22,667 nt of DNA from JAZDMK01 sp043800975 (GCA_043800975.1 JAZDMK010000012.1:1-22667); one strand, 5' to 3'. Positions 1-7,771 are shown, counted from the first letter of the stretch. Translations and numbers: made by a program. The notes: generated by a model from the letters alone, not told the origin.

Positions 1-1
1 C

Positions 2-379
2 GGTCATAACCTAATGTCCGTTTTTATTGACGATTCCGAAGTTGTAAAAATTGGATACTCCTATCTGATGATTGTCGGATCTTTTTATTTAGTTTTCTCA
101 CTGATGTTTTGCAACTCAGGCTTCTTTCGCGGAGCCGGCGATACGCTCATTCCGATGTTTATTACACTTCTTTCGCTTTGGGTGTTTCGTGTTCCCGCAT
201 CCATTATTTTATCAAAGTATTTCGGCACAGACGGGATCTGGTGGGGCATTCCTATTGCATGGGCTATTGGCCTGATTATTTCATACGGCTACTACCTTTC
301 CGGAAAATGGAGAAACAAAGCAGTCGTTAAAAAAGTTTTTGTTCCCGAACCGGTTGAGGAACCAACAACAAATCTTTAG
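2..379 (+). CDS. MATE-family multidrug/sodium antiporter, C-terminal part (truncated by window edge)
   Basis: The reading frame is open from the first bases of the window, so the true start lies upstream and the ATG at 14 is an internal methionine. About 126 residues remain. They form the last membrane segments of a MATE (NorM/DinF-like) exporter, including a GAGDT loop followed by hydrophobic stretches and a GIWWGIPIAW segment, both typical of the C-terminal half of this family. MATE proteins export cationic drugs or metabolites across the inner membrane using a H+ or Na+ gradient; the substrate cannot be judged here. The tail is a short charged cytoplasmic end (VPEPVEEPTTNL). The stop is followed after one base by the next gene's ATG, so the two are probably cotranscribed. 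The family call is firm; the subfamily is not. Confidence 0.85.
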   Translation, partial: GHNLMSVFIDDSEVVKIGYSYLMIVGSFYLVFSLMFCNSGFFRGAGDTLIPMFITLLSLWVFRVPASIILSKYFGTDGIWWGIPIAWAIGLIISYGYYLSGKWRNKAVVKKVFVPEPVEEPTTNL

Positions 380-380
380 T

Positions 381-965
381 ATGAAAACAAAACATTTTAT
401 TTCCATTGCATTCATTTTCGTCTTTGCAATTGCTGCTGCTGCTGCCCAGCAGGCTATCAAGCGTATGCCTGTCAAAACAGTAATTTCTCCCTCTTCACTG
501 ATTTGTAAAGCAGTGAAAAATTCTTTCATTAAAAAATATAATGTCAGTGGAAAAATTCTGGCAACGAATCCGTATTGCGGCGGAGCACGTCCGCCTCAGT
601 ATATTCTTGATGAAGCAAATATCCCCAACCCCGTTAACGCATGCAAAGTGATTATTGAATGCGCAGGCAAAGAAGTCTTCAGCGGGGAAACCGACGTGAA
701 TGGCAGCTTCAGCACCTTGCTTCCACCTGGAAAATATTCTGTCTTTATCGGTGAGCAAAAAGAATCTTTCTCAGAACTCTCCAAAAAATTTAAAGCCAAC
801 GGATGCTATTTTGACGACAACAACCTGAAGGAATGGCTTGCCAAACCCTGCATTACTTTTACTGTAAAGGACAAAGATGTGAATGGATTGAAAGCTGAAT
901 TTAAACGCAACTGTGATACGGAAAGCTTTTGTAATTACATTCATAAACCGAACACGCGCCCATAA
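381..965 (+). CDS. Small secreted protein with a carboxypeptidase-regulatory/CnaB-like beta domain
   Basis: A 194-residue protein. I chose the ATG at 381 over the in-frame ATG at 339 because it starts a clear signal peptide (MKTKHF, then a hydrophobic core ending AAAAAQQ). The earlier start would overlap the MATE gene and spoil the signal. After the signal, the segment from about residue 56 reads VSGKILATNPYCGGARPP, and a later stretch reads GETDVNGSFSTLLPPGKYSVF. This is the pattern of a carboxypeptidase-regulatory or CnaB-like beta-sandwich, which often decorates exported Bacteroidota proteins. Several cysteines (for example NGCYF, KPCITF, NCDTESFCNY) could form disulfides in the periplasm. 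It probably shares a transcript with the MATE gene and ends at the terminator that follows. No specific function can be assigned. Confidence 0.7.
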   Translation: MKTKHFISIAFIFVFAIAAAAAQQAIKRMPVKTVISPSSLICKAVKNSFIKKYNVSGKILATNPYCGGARPPQYILDEANIPNPVNACKVIIECAGKEVFSGETDVNGSFSTLLPPGKYSVFIGEQKESFSELSKKFKANGCYFDDNNLKEWLAKPCITFTVKDKDVNGLKAEFKRNCDTESFCNYIHKPNTRP

Positions 966-999
966 AAAAAAGCCCTGCAATGCAGAGCTTCTTTTTTTT
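964..999. terminator. Bidirectional intrinsic terminator between the secreted protein and RNase Y genes
   Basis: An A-run leads into AAGCCCTGCA, then ATGCAGAGCTT with one C/A mismatch and almost no loop, then C and eight T. The stem is flanked by A's on the left and T's on the right, so it can terminate both the plus-strand unit ending at 965 and the minus-strand unit ending at 1016. Confidence 0.8.
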
Positions 1000-1015
1000 C
1001 AATTCTGAATAAATT

Positions 1016-2554
1016 TTATTTTGCAAACGCAACGGCACGTGTTTCACGGATTACCGTAATTTTCACCTGACCGGGATACGTCATTTCGTTTTGAATTTTT
1101 TGCGACAGATCGTATGAAAGCTGTGTTGCTTCGTTGTCGTTAATTTTATCTGCGCCAACAATTACACGCAACTCGCGACCCGCCTGAATGGCATAGGTTG
1201 TTAAAACACCGGGATACGACATCGCCAGCGCTTCCAGATCCTGCAAGCGTTTGATGTATGATTCCACCACTTCACGACGAGCACCGGGGCGTGCACCTGA
1301 AATCGCATCACACACCTGAATGATGGGAGCAATAAGACTTTCCATTTCCACTTCATCATGGTGAGCTCCAATGGCATTACATACTTCAGGTTTTTCCTTC
1401 AGACGTTCGGCCAGCTTCATGCCCAATACTGCGTGTGGAAGTTCCGGTTCGTTGTCGGGAACTTTTCCGATATCGTGCAACAATCCAGCTCTGCGAGCCA
1501 GCTTAGCATTCAGCCCTAATTCACCAGCCATCGTAGCCGCTAAGTTTGCCACTTCGCGCGAATGCTGTAATAAATTCTGACTGTATGATGAACGGTATTT
1601 CATACGTCCAACCATGCGCACCAGTTCGTGATGCAGGCCATGAACGCCGAAATCGATGACCGTACGTTTTCCAGTTTCAATGATATCCTGTTCAATCTGC
1701 TTCTTTACTTTCGCAACAACTTCTTCAATACGGGCGGGGTGGATACGACCATCCGTAACCAGTTTTTCGAGTGCCATGCGCGCAATCTCCCTGCGAACGG
1801 GATCAAAACACGAAAGGATAATCGCTTCGGGTGTATCATCAACAATAATTTCAACGCCAGTGGCTGCTTCCAGCGCACGTATGTTGCGACCTTCACGACC
1901 AATGATGCGGCCCTTCATTTCATCGTTTTCAATATTAAAAACAGAAACTGAATTTTCGATAGCATGCTCAACCGCTACGCGCTGAATGGTTTCAATAACA
2001 ACGCGTTTGGCTTCCATGTTAGCAGTCAATTTTGCTTCTTCCACTGCATCCTTAATGTGAGACATGGCTTCAGCTTTTGCTTCTCCGCTCAATGATTCAA
2101 CCAATTGTTCTTTGGCTTCTTTGGCCGATAATCCAGAAATAACTTCCAGTTGTTCCACTTGCTGCTTATGCGCCCGATCAAGATCCGACTGGCGTTTGGT
2201 GAGCAATTCCTGCTGAGTTGTCAGATTGTCTTTCTGGGTTTGAAGCTCTTTTTGCTTTCGCTGATTTTCTTCGAACTTCTGGTTAACAGTCATTTCTTTT
2301 TGCTTGATCCTGTTTTCAGCATTGGCCATGCCAATGTTGCGTTCGTTGATCTGCTTCTCGTGTTCAGACTTGATTTGTAAAAACTTTTCCTTGGCTTCCA
2401 GAATTTTTCTTTCCTTGATCAGTTTTCCCTGCTCTTCAGCATCCAGTAAAATCTGTCGCGTTTTCCTTCGGCCAGCCTGACGAACCAGTATGATCGCCAA
2501 TACGATCCCTACGATTAGTCCTGCTGCTCCTGCTATAACAGTGTTTATTTCCAT
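1016..2554 (-). CDS. rny: Ribonuclease Y (membrane-anchored endoribonuclease)
   Basis: A 512-residue protein, close to the usual ~520 for RNase Y. In order: an N-terminal membrane anchor (about residues 4-24); a long, highly charged coiled coil (about 30-200); a KH RNA-binding domain around 205-270 with GRIIGREGRNIR; and an HD phosphohydrolase domain with HSREVANLA and the metal-binding LLHDIGK (H360-D361). RNase Y makes initiating cuts in mRNA decay and sits at the inner membrane. The gene is last in a minus-strand block after the coiled-coil protein and zapA, 72 bases downstream of zapA, and faces a shared terminator at 964-999. The ATG at 2554 is supported by the membrane anchor starting directly after it (MEINTVIAGAAGLIVG). 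Nothing in the domains appears broken. Confidence 0.97.
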   Translation of the reverse strand: MEINTVIAGAAGLIVGIVLAIILVRQAGRRKTRQILLDAEEQGKLIKERKILEAKEKFLQIKSEHEKQINERNIGMANAENRIKQKEMTVNQKFEENQRKQKELQTQKDNLTTQQELLTKRQSDLDRAHKQQVEQLEVISGLSAKEAKEQLVESLSGEAKAEAMSHIKDAVEEAKLTANMEAKRVVIETIQRVAVEHAIENSVSVFNIENDEMKGRIIGREGRNIRALEAATGVEIIVDDTPEAIILSCFDPVRREIARMALEKLVTDGRIHPARIEEVVAKVKKQIEQDIIETGKRTVIDFGVHGLHHELVRMVGRMKYRSSYSQNLLQHSREVANLAATMAGELGLNAKLARRAGLLHDIGKVPDNEPELPHAVLGMKLAERLKEKPEVCNAIGAHHDEVEMESLIAPIIQVCDAISGARPGARREVVESYIKRLQDLEALAMSYPGVLTTYAIQAGRELRVIVGADKINDNEATQLSYDLSQKIQNEMTYPGQVKITVIRETRAVAFAK

Positions 2555-2582
2555 AATTAATTTTTTTTTGGATTAAAACTGT

Positions 2583-2624
2583 GTGCAAAAGCACCAGGCA
2601 AATGGATTGACGGTTTATTCCGTC
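2583..2624 (-). other. Two small hairpins between zapA and rny
   Basis: The 72-base gap between zapA and rny holds two short perfect stems: GTGC-AAAA-GCAC at 2583-2594, and GACGG with a six-base loop and CCGTC at 2609-2624. Neither is followed on the minus strand by a clear T-run, so they look more like mRNA processing or stability elements than terminators. RNase Y could act on its own leader, but that is inference. Confidence 0.4.
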
Positions 2625-2626
2625 TT

Positions 2627-2923
2627 TCAGCGGGCTAATTCAGCTGAGTCAAGTAATAGTTCGATCTTCTTCAGTTTTTCACAGGCTTTTTCTAGCCCGG
2701 GTGATTGCTGCGATATTTCTCCTCCGGCATCGCCAAATGCCTGCAATGCAATCATTGCAAGCAGGTCCTGCTTGTCCTTAAAGTAATAAGATTTCGAAAA
2801 TACTTCCACTTTCTCATTGATCTGAATGGCTGCTTTACGGATCGACGACTCTTCGGCACTTCCCGCGACTTTCATGCGGTAGGGCCTGTCTGCTATGAAT
2901 ACCTTAATTACCTGCTCCGTCAT
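2627..2923 (-). CDS. zapA: Cell division protein ZapA
   Basis: A 98-residue protein, the usual length for ZapA. The N-terminus (MTEQVIKVFIADRPYRMKV) fits the short beta-strand head of the family, followed by SSIRKAAIQINEKVE and an alpha-helical stretch with DKQDLLAMIALQAF, the family's conserved helical core. The C-terminal half should form the tetrameric coiled coil that bundles FtsZ filaments at midcell. It lies 11 bases downstream of a small coiled-coil gene and upstream of rny, an arrangement I know from other Bacteroidota. The three are probably one transcript from the promoter near 3238-3268. Sequence conservation in ZapA is low, but length, pattern and context agree. Confidence 0.88.
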   Translation of the reverse strand: MTEQVIKVFIADRPYRMKVAGSAEESSIRKAAIQINEKVEVFSKSYYFKDKQDLLAMIALQAFGDAGGEISQQSPGLEKACEKLKKIELLLDSAELAR

Positions 2924-2934
2924 TTTCTTTCTTT

Positions 2935-3219
2935 TTATTTATCCAGGTACTTCAGACAGTTGTCGATTTCCTTCTTCATCTCACGGATTTTCCTTTTCAG
3001 GTCCGCGTTATCCTCACCCGTAATCGTCTTTGCCAGTTTTACAGTTTTAATTTTTTCTTCCAGTTCTTTAATTCGTTTATTTTTCTCGTTCACCTCAGTT
3101 TTCAGATCATTAAACTGCTTTTCCAGTTTTTGCCTTTCTGCTTCGGTGTTCTTTTGCAAATGTAATAATTTTTTAACTTTGATCTCTAACCGTTCGATAA
3201 TTGACTCAAGTTCGCTCAT
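2935..3219 (-). CDS. Small coiled-coil protein upstream of zapA
   Basis: A 94-residue protein, almost wholly charged heptads (ERLEIKVKKLLHLQ ... NEKNKRIKELEEKIK ... KIREMKKEIDNCLKYLDK), predicting one long parallel coiled coil with no signal or membrane segment. I chose the ATG at 3219 rather than the in-frame one at 3255. A good Bacteroidota promoter (−7 at 3238-3245) lies between them, so a start at 3255 would fall upstream of the transcription start. A protein of this type commonly precedes zapA in Bacteroidota, which suggests, without proving, a role at the division site. It could equally be a septum-related or nucleoid-associated helper of unknown function. Confidence 0.75.
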   Translation of the reverse strand: MSELESIIERLEIKVKKLLHLQKNTEAERQKLEKQFNDLKTEVNEKNKRIKELEEKIKTVKLAKTITGEDNADLKRKIREMKKEIDNCLKYLDK

Positions 3220-3237
3220 TTTCTTTACATTCGGCAG

Positions 3238-3268
3238 CAAAATTAAGCAATTCACCTATGATAACCAA
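3238..3268 (-). promoter_or_regulatory. Promoter for the coiled-coil–zapA–rny unit
   Basis: Read on the minus strand, TAATTTTG (3245-3238) is an exact match to the Bacteroidota −7 motif TAnnTTTG. A TTG −33 element at 3268-3266 lies 20 bases upstream. Transcription would begin around 3230, about ten bases before the ATG at 3219. Confidence 0.6.
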
Positions 3269-3285
3269 TTTTCACTTACATGGCT

Positions 3286-4560
3286 ATGAATGAGTCTCTT
3301 CTGCACTATATCTGGAAGTTCAGGCTCTATTCGTCAGGCAGGCTTAGCCTTTCCGATGGGCGCCTGCTGGAAGTGGAGAATCCGGGGCAGCACAATCAGG
3401 ATCAAGGGCCTGATTTTCTGAATGCAAGAATAAAAATCGAAGATATCAGTTGGGCCGGAAACGTGGAAGTACATGTAGCAAGTTCCGACTGGGAAAAGCA
3501 TAAGCATACCAACGATCCGGCTTACGACCGCATCATTCTTCATGTTGTTTTCAAAGAAGACAAAAAATTATTTTTTGCCAACGGGCAAGCGATTCCAACC
3601 CTGGTTCTTGAAAAAATTACCGATCCTTCCCTGCTCAGTCGTTTTGAGATTCTTCAAAATCCAAAGTTGAAAATTCCCTGTCAGGATCAACTGACTGAAA
3701 TTCCCAAACTTCTTTTTAAAAGCTGGAGCGATCGAATGGCGATTGAACGCCTTGAAGAAAAAACCAATCGTATTCAGGAATTACTTTCTAAAAATCAAAA
3801 CAATTGGGAAGAAACTTTTTATCAGTTGCTGTTTCGCAATTTTGGATTTCATGTGAATACTGATGCATTCGAATCGCTGGCACGTGCCGTTCCATTTTCC
3901 ATTCTTAAAAAAAATCTGCATTCACTTTCTCAAACCGAAGCTTTGCTGTTTGGTCAGGCCGGACTTCTATCTGAAAATAAAAATCCGGATGAGTACACTT
4001 CTTCCCTGCAGAAGGAATATGCATTTCTTCAATCTAAATATTCCCTGAAGCCAATTGATGCATCGCTCTGGAAGTTCATGCGCACGCGGCCTTCCAACTT
4101 TCCTACGGTTCGCATCAGCCAGCTTGCAGCACTGATAACACAACCCGGTTTTCAATTCTCAAAAATCATTCAGCTTCGGAAAACCGTAGAAGTATTGAAA
4201 CTACTCAATGTTTCTTCTTCCGATTACTGGAAAGATCATTTTCATTTTGGTAAAAAAACAGATGCCAAAAAAGGAACATTGGGAGAAGAATCGCGGCGAC
4301 TACTGTTGATCAATACAATCGTTCCTTTTATTTTTTCATACCTGCGTTCGAAAGGAAACGAAGAAGCGGAAAACATTGCACTCGATTTACTGAACGAATG
4401 CAAAGCTGAAAAAAATTCCATTCTCAGGCTGTGGGAAAGCAATGGCATTCCTGTATGTTCCGCACTTGAATCACAGTCGCTGATTTATTTGTATCATCAT
4501 TATTGTTCGAAGCGGAGATGCCTTGAATGCGGGTTTGGGTTGGAGATTCTGAGGAAATAA
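3286..4560 (+). CDS. DUF2851 family protein
   Basis: About 424 residues, the normal length for DUF2851, a cytoplasmic family of unknown function found mostly in Bacteroidota. Recognisable features are the N-terminal MNESLLHYIWKFRLY, the GQHNQDQGPDFLNARI block, WAGNVEVHVASSDWEKH, HVVF, the helical SWSDRMAIERLEEK stretch, the WEETFYQLLFRNFGF block, and a cysteine-bearing tail (YCSKRRCLECGFG) that resembles a metal-binding knuckle. The ATG at 3286 gives the family-like start; an alternative ATG at 3280 adds only Met-Ala. It is transcribed divergently from the zapA unit and has no close downstream partner. The early acidic and histidine-rich motifs have led to speculation about nuclease-like activity, but I see nothing that proves a reaction. 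Confidence 0.85.
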   Translation: MNESLLHYIWKFRLYSSGRLSLSDGRLLEVENPGQHNQDQGPDFLNARIKIEDISWAGNVEVHVASSDWEKHKHTNDPAYDRIILHVVFKEDKKLFFANGQAIPTLVLEKITDPSLLSRFEILQNPKLKIPCQDQLTEIPKLLFKSWSDRMAIERLEEKTNRIQELLSKNQNNWEETFYQLLFRNFGFHVNTDAFESLARAVPFSILKKNLHSLSQTEALLFGQAGLLSENKNPDEYTSSLQKEYAFLQSKYSLKPIDASLWKFMRTRPSNFPTVRISQLAALITQPGFQFSKIIQLRKTVEVLKLLNVSSSDYWKDHFHFGKKTDAKKGTLGEESRRLLLINTIVPFIFSYLRSKGNEEAENIALDLLNECKAEKNSILRLWESNGIPVCSALESQSLIYLYHHYCSKRRCLECGFGLEILRK

Positions 4561-4626
4561 TATCCAACCAATGAAATATTGATGTAGAGAGCTTCTTTCA
4601 CTTCATAAATCGTAAATCTCTAATCC

Positions 4627-4658
4627 TTGTTCATAAATCAATTTTTTTCCCATATTTG
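4627..4658 (+). promoter_or_regulatory. Possible promoter for the zinc-ribbon membrane protein
   Basis: CATATTTG at 4651-4658 differs from TAnnTTTG only at its first base. A TTG at 4627-4629 lies 21 bases upstream. The −7 element is 21 bases before the ATG at 4680. Plausible but not exact. Confidence 0.35.
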
Positions 4659-4679
4659 TATTTATAAAAACTCATAAAT

Positions 4680-5507
4680 ATGCCCATCACCTGTCCTCAC
4701 TGCAGTTCTGAAATTCCCGATTCCCAGATTTACACCACCATCGAACTGGCGGAATGTAAAAAATGCAAAAACGTAATTCGCCTTGCTGACTTGGAAGAAT
4801 TGCAAGCCAAGCAGAATAAAGAAATTTCTATAGATGATTTACTGGGAGATGTCAATACAAATCAACCTCCTCAGAAAACCACCCAGCGCGATATTTTTCA
4901 GGTTCCTGTTTCCAAAGAATCGGAAACCTATTCCACAAACAACAAAGTTGATTCGCCAAATTCTTTTATGGGGCGCATGACTCCGCCCACGGGAAGTGCG
5001 ATTACTACCGGCACCGATATTTCCGGGCGGCAAATGCTTTCTGCCAAATCACCTGTCAACAAGGGACAAACGGCTGTACTGACCGGCTTCGGAATATTTT
5101 TTCTTTTGTTCAGCATTCCCTTTTTCACAATGTTTTCACACGATGGATTTGGCTTTCAGGTTTTGGTTCCTTTCCTGCTCATCAGTATATTGTTAATTGG
5201 TCTGGCGAATGTACTGCGCAAAGAAGTGCATCATGTGATCTTCGACGGCAATGCGATTATTATTAAAAAGCAACGACCTGTTTTTTCACAGGAAGCAAGA
5301 ATTCCCTTATCCAACATTCAGGATATTGCCATTTTGCCTTTTGTACGATATTATCAAAACGGAAAACCCATCATGGGCTATGGTCCTGCGATACGCCAGG
5401 CAGCCAGCTCCGAAAAATTCTTTCATCGTCTGCAAGTTAATGATCAGAAGTGGGCGATTGAAACGTTGAGGAATTATGTAGTTTCTAAAGGTGTTCAGCT
5501 ACCGTAG
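4680..5507 (+). CDS. Zinc-ribbon, two-helix membrane protein with a C-terminal PH-like/beta domain
   Basis: A 275-residue protein that I do not recognise as a named family. The N-terminus has a CxxC pair (C5, C8) and a second CxxC pair (C26, C29), the spacing of a small zinc ribbon. Residues about 40-125 are a polar, low-complexity linker. Two hydrophobic segments follow (about 131-151 and 159-179) with a short connecting loop, forming a membrane hairpin. The last ~95 residues alternate hydrophobic and charged positions (HHVIFDGNAIIIKKQ, ARIPLSNIQDIAIL), as in the beta-rich membrane-associated domains called bPH, and end in a helix. Both ends should be cytoplasmic. It stands alone between DUF2851 and a DUF4197 gene. 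Its stop codon is also the first three bases of an AT-rich repeat at 5505-5537. Function unknown. Confidence 0.7.
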   Translation: MPITCPHCSSEIPDSQIYTTIELAECKKCKNVIRLADLEELQAKQNKEISIDDLLGDVNTNQPPQKTTQRDIFQVPVSKESETYSTNNKVDSPNSFMGRMTPPTGSAITTGTDISGRQMLSAKSPVNKGQTAVLTGFGIFFLLFSIPFFTMFSHDGFGFQVLVPFLLISILLIGLANVLRKEVHHVIFDGNAIIIKKQRPVFSQEARIPLSNIQDIAILPFVRYYQNGKPIMGYGPAIRQAASSEKFFHRLQVNDQKWAIETLRNYVVSKGVQLP

Positions 5508-5537
5508 TTATTAGTTATTGAGTTATTAGGTTATTAG
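5505..5537 (+). repeat. AT-rich TTATTAG-type repeat, copy 1
   Basis: A run of near-heptamers based on GTTATTAG and GTTATTGAG begins in the stop codon of the preceding gene. Its first 18 bases (TAGTTATTAGTTATTGAG) recur exactly at 15498-15515, and 14 of them recur at 17437-17450. Confidence 0.8.
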
Positions 5538-5677
5538 GGCTTTGAAAAAAACGTCCTCAATTTACGACCTTCTTCCATATCCAGCATCCCTGACCGACTG
5601 GCAGGCGGGGGACATCAGACAAAAAAATTCACACACGTATTTCCAAAAATTATTAACTTTACCCAAATTTATTAACC

Positions 5678-6394
5678 ATGAAAAAAATATTCTTCTTCCT
5701 GTCCGCCACACTCCTGCTCGCTGCCGGATGTGACACACTCAAACAAATGAACCTTCCTGTTAATGTTCCCACAGCACTTACCACAACTGAAATTGTCAAC
5801 GGGCTCAAAGAAGCACTGAATACAGGCACCAACAATTCGATCAGCTTTCTTGGTAAAGCCGACGGGTTTTTAAATAATCCTTTATTCAAAGTTCCTTTTC
5901 CTGAAGAAGCCAAGCGTGCTGAAACAAAATTGCGTGAACTGGGCATGAATAAACTGGTTGATGATTTCATCACTACCATGAATCATGGTGCCGAAAATGC
6001 AGTGGCCAAAGCCGGTCCTATTTTTTTAAATGCCATTACATCAATGACCTTTGAAGATGCAAAAAAAATACTGAAAGGTGCAGACAATGCAGCTACAGAA
6101 TATTTCAAACTGAAAACCACAACGGCATTAACCGGACTTTTCAAACCTGAAATCAAGAAAGCGCTTGATGCTGTGAATGCCACCAAATACTGGACTGACA
6201 TTACAACTACTTATAATAAAATTCCTTTTGTAACAAAAATAGATACAGATCTTCCAAACTTTGTAACTGGAAAAGCCATGAATGCGCTCTTCACAAAAAT
6301 CGCGGATGAAGAAAAAAATATTCGCACCAACCCCGCTGCCCGCGTGAAAGACATTCTTAAAAAAGTGTTTGACCCGAATGCGATTGTAAATTAA
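5678..6394 (+). CDS. DUF4197 family lipoprotein
   Basis: A 238-residue protein. It begins with a lipoprotein signal: a basic start (MKKIF), a hydrophobic core and the lipobox LAAGC with C18 as the lipid-modified cysteine. The mature part follows the DUF4197 pattern closely: GLKEALNTGTNNSISFLGK, DGFLNNPLFKVPFPEE, a VDDFITTMNHGAENAV helix, FEDAKKILKGADNAATEYF and a C-terminal FVTGKAMNALF stretch. The fold is mostly helical and of unknown function, and the family occurs in many Gram-negatives as a periplasmic or outer-membrane lipoprotein. The gene is monocistronic by spacing (170 bases before, 149 after). A −7-like TAACTTTA at 5654-5661 lies just upstream. The family call is firm; the role is unknown. 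Confidence 0.88.
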   Translation: MKKIFFFLSATLLLAAGCDTLKQMNLPVNVPTALTTTEIVNGLKEALNTGTNNSISFLGKADGFLNNPLFKVPFPEEAKRAETKLRELGMNKLVDDFITTMNHGAENAVAKAGPIFLNAITSMTFEDAKKILKGADNAATEYFKLKTTTALTGLFKPEIKKALDAVNATKYWTDITTTYNKIPFVTKIDTDLPNFVTGKAMNALFTKIADEEKNIRTNPAARVKDILKKVFDPNAIVN

Positions 6395-6418
6395 AATAAA
6401 TTGAATCAAAAAACATTT

Positions 6419-6490
6419 GCCACGAAGTCACCAAGACACAAAGCTCCACTACTGCTTTTGTGTTCTTTTGTGTTTTAGTGATTTTATGGC
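6419..6490. repeat. Imperfect inverted repeat of the GCCACGAAG / ACACAAAG family
   Basis: The left arm (6419-6443) and the reverse complement of the right arm (6465-6490) match at 19 of 25 positions. All six differences are transitions, and four become G·U pairs in the plus-strand RNA. This would fold into a long stem with a loop of about 20 bases. It lies between the DUF4197 and HhH genes and lacks a T-run, so it is not a standard terminator. Confidence 0.7.
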
Positions 6491-6543
6491 AGAAAAATTT
6501 TAAACAATTTATAAGAAAACGAAACTGTAATAGTCATTAATTT

Positions 6544-7482
6544 ATGCTGAAAAAATTCTTCCACCAGTTTTTTTTCTTCACCCGGCGCGAAAAAAACGGG
6601 GTTATAATTTTATCTGTTCTCATTATCTTATTGCTTGCTTTCCGGCTATGTATGCCGCTTTTCTATTCATCCCACAAAACTGATTTTTCAGAATTTGATA
6701 AAGAAGTAATTCAGTTCAACGAATCGTTGAAGAATGAAAAATCGGACAGCGCCCAGTTTGAAGAAGGAAGAAAAACATTTTCAAATTATCCGCGACAGTC
6801 GGATTTCCCAAAACCTGATACAGGAAAACTTTTTTATTTCAATCCAAACAATCTCCCTCCCGAAAAATGGAAACAACTTGGCTTCGCCGACTGGCAGATT
6901 CGTATCATTAAAAAGTTCGAATCCAAAGGCGGACGCTTCCGGAAAAAAGAAGATGTAAAGAAAATTTATGGAATACGCGAAAACCAGTATTCAAAGCTTG
7001 AACCTTACATTCTGATTCCTGAAGAAAAACCATTTTCATCTTTTGAAAAACCAACAACAAACTATCCTCAAAAAATAACTACTGCAGAAAAAATTGAAAT
7101 CAATGTTGCGGATACAATGCAGCTTCAGAAAATCCCTGGCATCGGAGAAGGTTATGCACGCATCATTTATAAACACAGAGTAAAACTTGGGGGTTTCCAA
7201 AATATTGCACAACTGATGGAAGTGTGGGGTATGGACACAGCGAGATTTAATAAAATCAAACCATACATAACCGTGAACCCTGCCTACATTCAAAAGATTA
7301 ACATCAACACCTGCGACTATAAAACCTTGGGTTTTCATCCTTATTTAAATCTTTCAATAGGAAAGGCAATAATTGGATACCGCAAGGAACACGGCAAGTT
7401 CAATGAATTAAAAGATCTGAAAAAAGTTACACTGATCTATGATGATTTGTACAACAAAATTGTGCCTTATCTTAGTTTGTAG
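6544..7482 (+). CDS. Membrane-anchored protein with three ComEA-like helix-hairpin-helix repeats
   Basis: A 312-residue protein with one N-terminal transmembrane segment (about 17-40) after a basic, aromatic start. Three related ~60-residue helix-hairpin-helix repeats follow, at about 98-156, 184-242 and 251-310. The middle one is the most canonical: INVADTMQLQKIPGIGEGYARIIYKHR, then GGFQNIAQLMEVWGM and KIKPYI. The first (FNPNNLPPEKWKQLGF) and third (ININTCDYKTLGFHP) follow the same plan with degraded hairpins. The topology suggests the repeats face the periplasm, as in ComEA, which binds incoming DNA during transformation. Proteins of this type are common in Bacteroidota and usually annotated only as HhH proteins. 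No competence gene is adjacent, so DNA binding is likely but a role in uptake is inference. Confidence 0.82.
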   Translation: MLKKFFHQFFFFTRREKNGVIILSVLIILLLAFRLCMPLFYSSHKTDFSEFDKEVIQFNESLKNEKSDSAQFEEGRKTFSNYPRQSDFPKPDTGKLFYFNPNNLPPEKWKQLGFADWQIRIIKKFESKGGRFRKKEDVKKIYGIRENQYSKLEPYILIPEEKPFSSFEKPTTNYPQKITTAEKIEINVADTMQLQKIPGIGEGYARIIYKHRVKLGGFQNIAQLMEVWGMDTARFNKIKPYITVNPAYIQKININTCDYKTLGFHPYLNLSIGKAIIGYRKEHGKFNELKDLKKVTLIYDDLYNKIVPYLSL

Positions 7483-7771
7483 TTAATAATTTGGTTTGAA
7501 GACAGAAGCTGGAAGCCCGAAATGGAAAGCTTTCGCGCGAGTCTGCCCCTTCTGGAAGGAACAATGCAGAAGATGTTCTTGGTCGGATGACCGATATGGA
7601 AAGTCAGAAGCACGGAGACAGAAGTGGATTCCGTCAAGTTTAAACTTATTTCCCTCCTAAAAAAGCAAATGCTACTGCTTGCAATTTTTTCTTCAGACTT
7701 CCTCGTCCATTTTAACGCTGTTCAGACGGGAAGCTTTTCCTATGTGGCTATGTGAATTTTCTTTGTCGTCG

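Noticed and set aside
2555..2626. A 6S RNA or other structural RNA next to zapA
   Set aside because: The gap is only 72 bases and holds two tiny hairpins, far too short for 6S RNA, although 6S lies beside zapA in some Proteobacteria.
2705..3289. A 194-residue plus-strand open frame over zapA and the coiled-coil gene
   Set aside because: It is Phe/Ser-rich, as expected from reading Lys/Glu-rich coiled-coil codons backwards, and both opposing genes and their promoter are better supported.
5542..5733. A 63-residue plus-strand open frame before the DUF4197 gene
   Set aside because: It overlaps the lipoprotein start in another frame and has no family features or signal.
6419..6490. A rho-independent terminator for the DUF4197 gene
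   Set aside because: The stem has a 20-base loop and no T-run on either strand, and its sequence belongs to a repeat family seen elsewhere in the window.
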